In this document: positions 25,953-34,083 of the stretch, one piece after another
How positions within the stretch are numbered: position 1 is the stretch's first letter
Layout: each line of letters begins with the position of its first letter
Assembly (NCBI RefSeq): GCF_002531725.1
Contig: NZ_NWSQ01000025.1
Span: 1-60,421, forward strand
Direction of reading: 5' to 3'
DNA: 60,421 nt
DNA from: Rhizobium sp. L43
GTDB lineage: Bacteria; Pseudomonadota; Alphaproteobacteria; Rhizobiales; Rhizobiaceae
Program-made: the position numbers and the translations under genes
Notes under the pieces: generated by a model
Told to the model about the DNA's origin: nothing
Seen by the model: only the letters and a program-made list of their open reading frames with translations
Database searches by the model: none

Positions 25953-25981
25953 ATTTGACAGATTGTATGAAAATCTGTCAA
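25953..25981 (-). promoter_or_regulatory. Operator/promoter of the MBL-ADH-lactonase operon
   Basis: On the minus strand TTGACA (25976-25981), 17 bases, then TCAAAT (25953-25958). Arms TTGACAGATT and AATCTGTCAA are perfectly kept on both sides of GTATGAA. This is the longest perfect inverted repeat of the set. Confidence 0.75.
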
Positions 25982-26005
25982 CAGAATATTGATGATAGTC
26001 TGTCG

Positions 26006-28522
26006 TCAGGAAACGATCGAAAGCATGTGACCCCTCGGCCTGCCGATGTTGAACTGTTCTATCTGCTGCATCAGTCGCTGGGTCTCCTTTGTGAGTTCCT
26101 GAGTGGCGGCGTGGGCTTGCTCGGCGATGGCAGCGTTTCGCTGGGTGCTGTCATCGATCTCGCCGACGGCCTGGTTCACTTCGATAAGCGAAGCCGCCTG
26201 GTCCCTGCTTGCCGCAGCGATAAGCTCAACCCTTTCGGAAATTCCGGCAACATTCGACGATATTGCAATGAGCACCCTGCCCGCCTCGTTCACCAATCGC
26301 GATCCCGAGGCGACTTCCTCGGTCGATCTTGCGATGAGTCCCTTGATTTCCTGGGCGGCTAGAGCCGACCGCTGGGCAAGTTCCCGGACTTCTTGGGCGA
26401 CGACCGCGAAACCCTGCCCGGCTTCTCCTGCTCTCGCGGCCTCGACGCCGGCATTGAGTGCCAGGAGATTGGTCTGGAAAGCGATCTCGTCGATTACGCC
26501 GATGATTTGCGAAATGCGCCCGGAAGCCGCTTCTATTCGGCCCATAGCGTCGACCGCGTTCGTGACCACTGAAGCAGACGCATCCGCGGCCTGCTTGGTT
26601 TCCTTTACAAGCCGGGCTGCGGCCTGCGCCTGCTCTGTCGACGAATGCACCGTCGCGGTGAGTTGATGAACCGCAGCCGCTGTCTCCTCCAACGACGCGG
26701 CTTGGCGCTCGCTGCGGCGGGAGAGATCATCGGCGCCACTGCTGAGATTGTCTGCATTTTGCCGAATGAGCACGATGTTGCCGCGAAGTTCCGACATCGT
26801 CGCCTGCAAGCGCAGCAACGAATTGTTGAAGTCTTTTCGCAACTGTTCCAGCCGCCCGGAGAACGGTTGATCGATCGTGCTCGAAACATCACCGTTGGAT
26901 AACCTCTCCAGCCCAGCGGCAAGACTGTCGACGGCGTCGCCGATCTGTTTGTCGATCTGGGCTTTCTCCGCCTCGTTGTGCCGACGTTCAGCTTCGGAAG
27001 CTGATCGTTGACGATCCGCGTCGTTCTCGATCTCGATTTTCCTTACGGCATTCTCCCTGAAGACACAGAGTGCCCGGGCCATTTCTCCGAGCTCATCAGC
27101 GCGCTCAGAACCGCCGATCTCTATGTCAAGGTCCCCTTCGGACAAACGCCGCATGTCGTCGGTCAACCGGACGACAGGTTTCTTGAAAGTCGCAATCATC
27201 CCGAAGCCAGCGAGAAGCGCGACGAGGACGCCTGCAAATATCGTGATGAGGGCAATGCCGTTCGCACGGGCCGTCTCTTCGATGGCCCTGGCACGCTGGG
27301 CGTCGGCAAACGTCGTGAGGTGGCCCCATATGGTGTTCAACTGGTCTGTCGTTTGCCTATATTGCGCACGCCTGACTTCCGAGATCTCGACGAGCTTCGC
27401 ACTGTCCTGCGTCATACCCTCTACCGCCGGAGGGACCGTATTCTGGACTGCCTTGAAAAGGTCGAGATCGGAAGCGGCACTCCAGATGTCCAATATCTCC
27501 TTCTTCGTTCTGTCGAAGTTCTGGATGAGTTGCGCGCGGTTTTGTTCGGTAGGGTCGGCTATGAAGCGCGCAAGGTGTATCCTGATGAGATAGCTGGAGT
27601 CCGAAAGTCTTCGGCTGCCGTCCAAGGCGCTGCTGATCTTGGCCAAACGTTGGTCGAGACCTGCGAACTCGACGATTGCTTTCTTTGTTTGCTGGTTCGC
27701 CACCGCGTTAATCCCGACGGAGATTTCCTTGAACGCGGACATTGCGGTGTCGAGGCCTACGGCGTTGTCCGATGCGGCGCCCTGCGACAGAATTTCTGTT
27801 ACGCTTTTCACCGCGCCGTCGACCGAGCTCGACAGTTTTGTAGCGTCCGACGGCAAGGAAGCCCGCAGATTTCGGGCGCTTCGACGCAACTCGCCCACTT
27901 TGCCGCGCAAATATTCGAGTTTCAGCTCGGTCGTTCCGGCGGATTGGTAGCCCGCGGCAAAATCAAGGAAGAAGGTTGCATAGCCTGTCACCCTGTCGGC
28001 ATCGCGCAACATCGATTTGGCGGCGCCCTCGGACTGCTCGCCGGACTTCCTCAACTCGTCAGCTAGCCTGAGCATTTCATCCTGCGACCAAACCAGCGAT
28101 TCAGAATGATTGGCGATCGAGGTTATCAGTTGCTCTTCGCTTTCATGGATGCTCCAGAGAGAGCCAAAATTGTCCACCACGTCCCGCATAATCGCGTTTG
28201 CCGACAGGAGGCCTTCGCTTTCCCCCGTAGCTCCGGCATTCGTCACTAAAGCTTGCAGATGCGATTGCTGGGCGAGCAGGTCAGCCTTCACGCGATCGCG
28301 CCTTTCTTCCGACGCCTCATCGAGAAACTCTCTCATCGAGGCGGAGACGTCACGGAAACCCGAGAGCACCTGCATCACCTGGCTCGAGGTTTCCAGGCGG
28401 CTTTGTAGGAGACCCGCGGCGTAGTGCCCCAAAAATCCCACCGCGCAAATGCTGATTATGAAAGGCAGTACGAAAATGATTACTTTTGTCTGTAGCCGGA
28501 AACGGGACAACAGCCTGTCCAT
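26006..28522 (-). CDS. Methyl-accepting chemotaxis protein with large helical (HBM-like) periplasmic domain
   Basis: 838 residues. Membrane segments are near residues 15-35 and 415-437, enclosing about 380 mostly helical residues, the size of a helical bimodular (HBM) ligand domain. HAMP sequence (RRLSEGDLDIEIGGSERADELGEMARAL) and an MCP signalling domain with QTNLLALNAGVEAARAGEAGQGFAVVAQEVREL follow. The C-terminus (HMLSIVS) lacks the CheR-tethering pentapeptide. Its upstream region carries the same operator as the catabolic genes, so it is likely made only when the pathway is on. A dedicated receptor for the pathway's substrate or a product is the natural reading. Confidence 0.9.
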   Translation of the reverse strand: MDRLLSRFRLQTKVIIFVLPFIISICAVGFLGHYAAGLLQSRLETSSQVMQVLSGFRDVSASMREFLDEASEERRDRVKADLLAQQSHLQALVTNAGATGESEGLLSANAIMRDVVDNFGSLWSIHESEEQLITSIANHSESLVWSQDEMLRLADELRKSGEQSEGAAKSMLRDADRVTGYATFFLDFAAGYQSAGTTELKLEYLRGKVGELRRSARNLRASLPSDATKLSSSVDGAVKSVTEILSQGAASDNAVGLDTAMSAFKEISVGINAVANQQTKKAIVEFAGLDQRLAKISSALDGSRRLSDSSYLIRIHLARFIADPTEQNRAQLIQNFDRTKKEILDIWSAASDLDLFKAVQNTVPPAVEGMTQDSAKLVEISEVRRAQYRQTTDQLNTIWGHLTTFADAQRARAIEETARANGIALITIFAGVLVALLAGFGMIATFKKPVVRLTDDMRRLSEGDLDIEIGGSERADELGEMARALCVFRENAVRKIEIENDADRQRSASEAERRHNEAEKAQIDKQIGDAVDSLAAGLERLSNGDVSSTIDQPFSGRLEQLRKDFNNSLLRLQATMSELRGNIVLIRQNADNLSSGADDLSRRSERQAASLEETAAAVHQLTATVHSSTEQAQAAARLVKETKQAADASASVVTNAVDAMGRIEAASGRISQIIGVIDEIAFQTNLLALNAGVEAARAGEAGQGFAVVAQEVRELAQRSALAAQEIKGLIARSTEEVASGSRLVNEAGRVLIAISSNVAGISERVELIAAASRDQAASLIEVNQAVGEIDDSTQRNAAIAEQAHAATQELTKETQRLMQQIEQFNIGRPRGHMLSIVS

Positions 28523-28982
28523 CGTGGTCCATCCTTGTCCATAGGCGGTGAAGAAGCTTCATCAATCGGGATCCGCCTCCGATGGAGACATCGAATCATC
28601 AATGACGACACGAGGCTGCGCGACTGAGGATTGTCTGTCAACAGATTGTCTGATAGCATGTTCAGGTTTTCAAATTGTCTCGCGAACTTGCGGAGGAATA
28701 ACTCCAGAACCGGCGCTGCCGCAGCCGGCACAACTTTCACCGCTGACATCGATCAAACCGCGATGTCCTTGTTTTCAGTGGAAAGCGGTGACGTCATCTC
28801 GGCCACGTGAAGGCTGCGAACATGTCGTCGTCGTGGTGACGGCGCCTTGGTGAACAAACGGGCCTTCCTTCTCATGGATGGACGGCTCCACGGATGACGC
28901 CGACCTCACCAGCTTTCCCAATATGCATATAGAGATGCCCGATCTGGGAACGGTAAGTGTTGAGATTGAGGAAGCAGAGAAG
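28523..28982. other. Divergent region between the chemoreceptor and the beta-glucosidase
   Basis: The region holds the operator pair at 28631-28656 and leader sequence of both genes. In-frame starts at 28878 and later would lengthen the beta-glucosidase by up to 35 residues that match nothing I recognise. Confidence 0.4.
28631..28656. promoter_or_regulatory. Paired GntR-type operator between chemoreceptor and beta-glucosidase
   Basis: TTGTCTGTCAA (28631-28641) is immediately followed by ACAGATTGTCTGATAG (28641-28656), two copies of the operator core in tandem. It lies about 110 bases before the chemoreceptor start and 330 bases before the beta-glucosidase. No clear -10 element can be fixed here. 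Confidence 0.58.
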
Positions 28983-31427
28983 ATGACTGATACGAGAGCA
29001 TTGCTCGATAATATGACCTTGGCCGAGCAGGTCTCGCTACTTTCCGGCGATACGTTCTGGTCTTTACCGCCCATCGACCGCCTAGGGATAGGGAGATTGC
29101 GCTTGACGGACGGCCCCAACGGCGCCCGCGGGGCGGGGTCTTTTGTCGGGGGTGTGACTGCAGCGGCTTTCCCGGTAGGCATTGCCATCGGAGCGAGTTG
29201 GAACCCGGACCTAGCCAGGGAAATCGGCAGTGCGCTAGGTGACGAGGTTCTTTCCAAAGGGGCTCATGTCTCGTTGGCGCCGACCGTTAACATCCAGCGC
29301 AGCGTCACAAACGGCCGCAACTTTGAGTGTTTCTCTGAGGATCCGATACTGACGGCGGAACTTGCCGTCGGCTATATCGAAGGTCTGCAGTCCAAGAAAG
29401 TGGGTGCCACGATAAAACATTTCGCCGGCAACGAGTCCGAGATCGAACGTACAACCATCTCTTCAGATATCGATGAACGCACTCTGCGCGAAGTCTACCT
29501 AATACCCTTTGAGGCGGCGGTGAAGCGGGCAAAGGTCTGGGCCGTGATGTCTTCATATAACAAACTAAACGGTACTTACACGGCGGAAAGCCATTGGTTG
29601 TTGAACGAGGTACTACGCGGTGACTGGGGTTTTAACGGCGTGGTGATGTCGGACTGGTTCGGCTCGCGTTCGACCGCACCCACCGTGAATGCTGGGCTGG
29701 ATCTGGAGATGCCGGGCCCGACCCGCGACCGCGGCTCCAAGCTTCTGGCGGCGATCGACGCGGGCGAGGTAAGTGTCGAGACCGTCCGCGCCTGTGTGCA
29801 CAATATCCTGACCCTGATGGAACGCACCGGCGCAATCAACGATCATCGCGAGTTTAAGGAGTACGCCATTAATCGGCCGGAACATAGGGCACTCATCAGG
29901 CGCGCGGGAGCGGAAAGCGCAGTTCTGCTACAGAATGACGGCATCCTGCCATTGGCTCAGCAAGGTACGGTCGCCATCATTGGACCCAATGCCAAGATCG
30001 CGCAGGTTATGGGAGGCGGCTCGGCGCAGTTGAACCCCCACTATGTCGTCAGTCCGTGGCAGGGGCTGGCGGACGCCCTGGGTGAGGAGAACGTGTGCTA
30101 CGCTCAGGGTTGCAGCAATTATCGGTTTCAGCCGCTGATCGAAAACCCGACAACCTTCGAATTTTTCCAAGAAAGGGAGCTTGCTGGCGAGCCCGTGAAG
30201 GTTATCGAGGAACCGTCGAGCCTCGGTGTATGGTTGCCCCCCGTGGCCGGGGGCCTAGTCGATCCGTATCGCTTTTCCGCCCGAATGCGCACCGTATTCA
30301 CAGCCTTAGAAGCCGGCGTCTATCGCGTCGGCCTGACCTCGGCCGGGCTTGGTCGGGTCTATGTGGACGGCAGGCTTGTGGTGGACGCCTGGGCTTCCTG
30401 GACACGTGGTACCACATTCTTTGAAGAAGGCTGCGAGGAGGTCGTGGGCGAAATCACGCTCGAAGCCGGCCGTACATACGAGGTCGTCGCCGAGTACGCC
30501 CGGCACGATCACGTCAACCTCTATATCGCCGCAATTCGGGTAGGAATAGGCAGGTTTTCGGCCGAAGCGGAGATTGCCGAGGCAGCAGCCGTCGCCGCGA
30601 AGGCTGATCATGCGGTAGTCTTCGTGGGCAGAACGGGCGACTGGGATACCGAGGGCTCCGATCTCCGCGGCATTGCACTTCCTGGTCTGCAGGACCAGCT
30701 TGTTGAGGCGGTAATTGCGGCCAATCCGAACACGATTGTCGTCCTACAAACCGGTGGACCGGTGGAAATGCCCTGGCTTTCCGGTGCTCGTGCAGTACTG
30801 CAATGCTGGTATCCCGGTCAGGAAGCTGGCAACGCGATCGCCGATGTGCTCCTTGGCAAGGCCGAGCCCTCGGGCCGACTGGCACAGACTTTCCCCGTGC
30901 GCTGGGCTGACAATCCCACACATACCGAGGATGACGCGGTCTATCCAGGCAAGAATGGCCATGTGCGATATGACGAAGGTGTGTTCGTTGGATATCGGCA
31001 CTACGATCGCCAGGACATTAAGCCACTGTTCCCCTTCGGTCATGGTCTCGGTTATTCAAGCTTTGCGATGTCAGACCTGACGGTGGGGCTGCCGGATCCT
31101 GCCGGCGCGGTGACAGTGACACTGGGATTGACCAACGTCAGCGAGCGGCCAGGTTCGGCAGTGGTGCAAATCTATGTGGGCGATGTTGAAGCATCTGTAC
31201 CCAGACCGGTTAAAGAATTGAAGGCCTTCTCGAAAATCGGCCTGGAACCCGGTGAGAAACGAAGGCTCAGTTTCATTCTTGACGCCCGAACATTTGCCTT
31301 CTTCGACACGACCGAGCGGTGCTGGCGGATAGAGACGGGGGAATTTGCAGTTATGGTTGGGTTCTCGGCCACCGACATCCGTTTGAGTGGAACTGTCACG
31401 CAAAAGGGCGCTGTCTTAGCGCTCTAA
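28983..31427 (+). CDS. GH3 beta-glucosidase with PA14 insertion
   Basis: 814 residues, no signal peptide, so probably intracellular. The GH3 (alpha/beta)8 domain comes first: TDGPNGARG, KHFAGNESE, and the nucleophile Asp in GVVMSDWFGS. The alpha/beta sandwich domain is interrupted by a PA14-like beta domain (about 385-540, with VGLTSAGLGRVYVDGRLV), and a fibronectin-III-like domain closes the protein. The order matches Agrobacterium coniferin-type beta-glucosidases of similar length. It should release glucose from plant-derived aryl or oligo-glucosides. The divergent chemoreceptor and shared upstream operator hint that a plant glucoside or its aglycone could be linked to the island, but this is speculative. 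Confidence 0.92.
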   Translation: MTDTRALLDNMTLAEQVSLLSGDTFWSLPPIDRLGIGRLRLTDGPNGARGAGSFVGGVTAAAFPVGIAIGASWNPDLAREIGSALGDEVLSKGAHVSLAPTVNIQRSVTNGRNFECFSEDPILTAELAVGYIEGLQSKKVGATIKHFAGNESEIERTTISSDIDERTLREVYLIPFEAAVKRAKVWAVMSSYNKLNGTYTAESHWLLNEVLRGDWGFNGVVMSDWFGSRSTAPTVNAGLDLEMPGPTRDRGSKLLAAIDAGEVSVETVRACVHNILTLMERTGAINDHREFKEYAINRPEHRALIRRAGAESAVLLQNDGILPLAQQGTVAIIGPNAKIAQVMGGGSAQLNPHYVVSPWQGLADALGEENVCYAQGCSNYRFQPLIENPTTFEFFQERELAGEPVKVIEEPSSLGVWLPPVAGGLVDPYRFSARMRTVFTALEAGVYRVGLTSAGLGRVYVDGRLVVDAWASWTRGTTFFEEGCEEVVGEITLEAGRTYEVVAEYARHDHVNLYIAAIRVGIGRFSAEAEIAEAAAVAAKADHAVVFVGRTGDWDTEGSDLRGIALPGLQDQLVEAVIAANPNTIVVLQTGGPVEMPWLSGARAVLQCWYPGQEAGNAIADVLLGKAEPSGRLAQTFPVRWADNPTHTEDDAVYPGKNGHVRYDEGVFVGYRHYDRQDIKPLFPFGHGLGYSSFAMSDLTVGLPDPAGAVTVTLGLTNVSERPGSAVVQIYVGDVEASVPRPVKELKAFSKIGLEPGEKRRLSFILDARTFAFFDTTERCWRIETGEFAVMVGFSATDIRLSGTVTQKGAVLAL

Positions 31428-31494
31428 TCGTGCAGAGAATCAAAGACTACGTTTGGCGGTGGTTGAGTCCCAAAAAAAGAGCGCAGTGGCGGTG

Positions 31495-31780
31495 AAGCTC
31501 GGTGAATGAGTGAATGAATGGCTCAAGACGGGCGATATTGTCATCGACAGGAAGGATACCGACCTTCATAGGCGGCGAAGATGGCGTCGGAAGCGTTGGC
31601 GGACACGTTCGCGACAGCGTCGGTCCTACGCTTTTTTTTGATGCCTTTCGCAGTCTCTCGAACTGAGCTCACGCTAGCCGCGAGATCGGAATCCTCAATC
31701 ATATCGAGGGCTGCCACATTCTCGTGCAGTTCGGCTCGACCGATCTCCTTCAGGACATATGTATCGAGCAGAAATTTCAA
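31495..31780 (-). pseudogene. Decayed PIN-domain toxin (VapC-like)
   Basis: The minus strand opens with MKFLLDTYVLKEIGR, the typical start of VapC toxins with the first acidic residue. It continues through a helical middle to DAIFAAYEGR. A frameshift there cuts it to 79 residues, and the expected ending ILPVDDNIA is readable in another frame. Two internal deletions relative to normal PIN proteins are also likely. No antitoxin frame is recognised upstream. It is probably inactive. Confidence 0.55.
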
Positions 31781-32034
31781 GCTTAGTCATCCAGCGCGCT
31801 AAGATCGGGAGCACCGATCCACCCGAGCGATATCGTATCCGCCGGTGCGAAGATTGCGGGCAGCAAAGGTGGATCTCGATCGCCCAACCCTGATCATTTC
31901 TGGCAATGAGAAATCTTGTTTTCGGACGCGGAGCCACGGACAGACGCCGTCGATCTGTGCCGAAACTTGAGCCTGCAGCCCTTTCCAGGTATCTATCGGT
32001 CGAGAGCGCAAAATTACAGGCACAGGATGCGGCG

Positions 32035-32292
32035 ATGCTGAAAACCGACACCCGCCAAGCAAATTGGCGCCGTGCTAATCCAGCGAAATATGATGCTCAT
32101 CTTGCTGTACAGCGAGCTGTAAAGGCAGGCGAGCTGGAAAAGCAAACATGTGAGGTCTGCGGGATTGAAATGGTCGACGCCCATCATGATCAATACGACG
32201 ACCCTTTAAAGGTGCGCTGGTTATGCCGACGGCATCACACGAGGCTTCACCACTACGGCGAGGATATGTTTCCGATCAGGAATGGCCTTTAG
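32035..32292 (+). CDS. Small HNH-like zinc-binding protein
   Basis: 85 residues from the ATG at 32035, with AGGA 8 bases before it. The C-terminal half has the layout CEVCG ... DAHHDQYDDPLKVRWLCRRHHTRLHH. This pairs two CxxC/CxxH metal ligands around a DAHH motif and is common in small phage- and plasmid-borne HNH-type proteins. Nuclease activity is not proven for this group. It stands alone among remnants and may be a relic of mobile DNA. Confidence 0.65.
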   Translation: MLKTDTRQANWRRANPAKYDAHLAVQRAVKAGELEKQTCEVCGIEMVDAHHDQYDDPLKVRWLCRRHHTRLHHYGEDMFPIRNGL

Positions 32293-32469
32293 GTGCGGTC
32301 CGCCGATCGCTCTTGATTTCAGTTGGCGTTCCCGCGAGACTTGATGTCTAGCAACGCGATGAAGGCGCACACTGCTTGTTGCGTAACTTCCGCCATGTGA
32401 TGATTTCGTTCGACTGCCCTCCGGATAGGATTGACGCGAAGGTATTGCCCTCGCGCCCTTCTCTACCAC

Positions 32470-33468
32470 TCAGTCCAACAGGCTAAGATGTAGTGGCTCA
32501 GGAAAATACTCGAAGCCCTCTCCCGCTATGCCAACGTGCCCGTAGCCCGGCCATGGGAAGTGGTAGGACATGAAGGGTATTCTATTGGAGGCCAGCATTT
32601 TCAGAATGCGCACACGCGATTGAGCCGACAGTTTGGGATCGGTATCGAACGCAAATTCCATCAAAGGCTTTTCGAACAGAAGCACAGGATGATGAGTGAG
32701 GTCGCCGCCATAGCACATTGTCTTTCCTGCTGATTCAATCATAAAGCAGCTATGGCCGAGTGTGTGTCCAGGAGCGCTAATGGCATGAATACCAGGAAGA
32801 AACTCTTGTTCGTCCTGGAAAAAAACCATGCGGTCCCGCACGGGTTTGAGGTTGTGGATCGCGGCTTTAACAAGACCGTTGAGATCGCCTCCAAGTTTTT
32901 TCTCGTCGGTCCAGAAATCGTAGTCGGTTTGGCTGATGTACACCTGGGCGTTTGGAAACGTTGGTTTCCCGTCGTCGCCCCAGATTCCGCCGACGTGGTC
33001 CCAATGAGCATGCGAACAGACGACAGCGTCAATATCTTCCAGCGCAATATTCGCGGCGGCCAAGCAAGACTTGAGACGGCCAGTCGTCGGGCCAAATTGC
33101 TTAAGCGATCCCATCCCCGTGTCGAACAAAATCAGCTTGCCACCGATGTTTACGACAGGTGCGTTCTGAGCGAGAACGATCTCATCCGTGGGCAGGAAGC
33201 TGTGGTTTAGCATGGATCTTATCTCGTCGGCCGGGACGCCGAGAAAGCTTTGTGTCGGGTCGCCGAGCGGAAGTGGGCCGTCTGATACGATGGTTACCTG
33301 GGCGTCCCCAATGGCAAATCGATAAAAGTCCGGAGCTTGTGCCCCGGAAACGGGGCTCGCCCTAGCGTGAGCCGCTATACTGTTCGCACCCAAAACGGCT
33401 CCACTCAAAGCAGCTCCCCCTGCCAATAGTAAGTTGCGGCGGTCGATCTCGAAACGTTCATTTCCCAT
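32470..33468 (-). CDS. Tat-exported metallo-beta-lactamase-fold hydrolase
   Basis: 332 residues from the ATG at 33468, with GGGAGGAG just upstream. A twin-arginine signal (DRRNLLLAGGAALSGAVLG) is followed by a likely cleavage region AHARA. The MBL zinc site CSHAHWDHVGG, the HTLGH, YGGDLTHH and MSYHFPWPGYGHV motifs mirror the cytoplasmic paralogue at 25030-25923. The protein should act folded in the periplasm. It may process the same class of compound before uptake. No copy of the shared operator is seen upstream. Confidence 0.88.
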   Translation of the reverse strand: MGNERFEIDRRNLLLAGGAALSGAVLGANSIAAHARASPVSGAQAPDFYRFAIGDAQVTIVSDGPLPLGDPTQSFLGVPADEIRSMLNHSFLPTDEIVLAQNAPVVNIGGKLILFDTGMGSLKQFGPTTGRLKSCLAAANIALEDIDAVVCSHAHWDHVGGIWGDDGKPTFPNAQVYISQTDYDFWTDEKKLGGDLNGLVKAAIHNLKPVRDRMVFFQDEQEFLPGIHAISAPGHTLGHSCFMIESAGKTMCYGGDLTHHPVLLFEKPLMEFAFDTDPKLSAQSRVRILKMLASNRIPFMSYHFPWPGYGHVGIAGEGFEYFPEPLHLSLLD

Positions 33469-34083
33469 TTCACTCCTCCCCATTTGTAAAAAAGCGTCTG
33501 CAGACCGCGCTTGTCTTGCGACGGATTTCGGCTTTGTCTGCATTGGAAAGGTATCAAGTGGCAGGTCTACGACAATTGAATTGCAAGTCCATTTCAATGA
33601 GCATCGCTCAACAAATGATCTCGCTCGGACCTGCGATTAATCAATCGAAACAAGCGGTTTCGGGGTACCGCGTTGCTCCGGCCATCAGATCTCGTTGGCT
33701 TACGGTGAGTTCGAAAGAACTCTTGGCTCCCTGACTGCGGGACGCGGCTCGCATCCGAGTATCGGCAAGATTATCGTGGATCGCCTTGGCTGCCTCTTTG
33801 TCATGTGAGTGGCTCTGCGTCAGGTCGCCAACTGTGTTCATTAAGCGGTAGGAGGATAGATGTTACCTCTTCCCTCGAAGAGCGCACCGCTCCTTGAGGA
33901 AGAAGCCACGGAAAACCGCGAGGACGTAACGATCTTCCGGTGGGCGCTACATTCCTTCCCGGGCATATTGCGGAGCCAGCAGCATGCTTCTGAAGCACGT
34001 TGCCAGCCCGGCATTCCGCCTTATCCGACATGGTTACGATCGTAGAATGGCCGACTTCTCTACCGGCCGCCTACGGTCGCACG
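33469..34083. other. 615-base region without a recognisable gene
   Basis: Short open frames on both strands have no recognisable domains. It contains the promoter of the Tat-MBL gene and the downstream end of the TRAP operon. Nothing further can be assigned. Confidence 0.4.

Noticed and set aside
27008..28066. A 352-codon plus-strand open frame opposite the chemoreceptor
   Set aside because: It is the mirror frame of a clear MCP gene and shows no domain.
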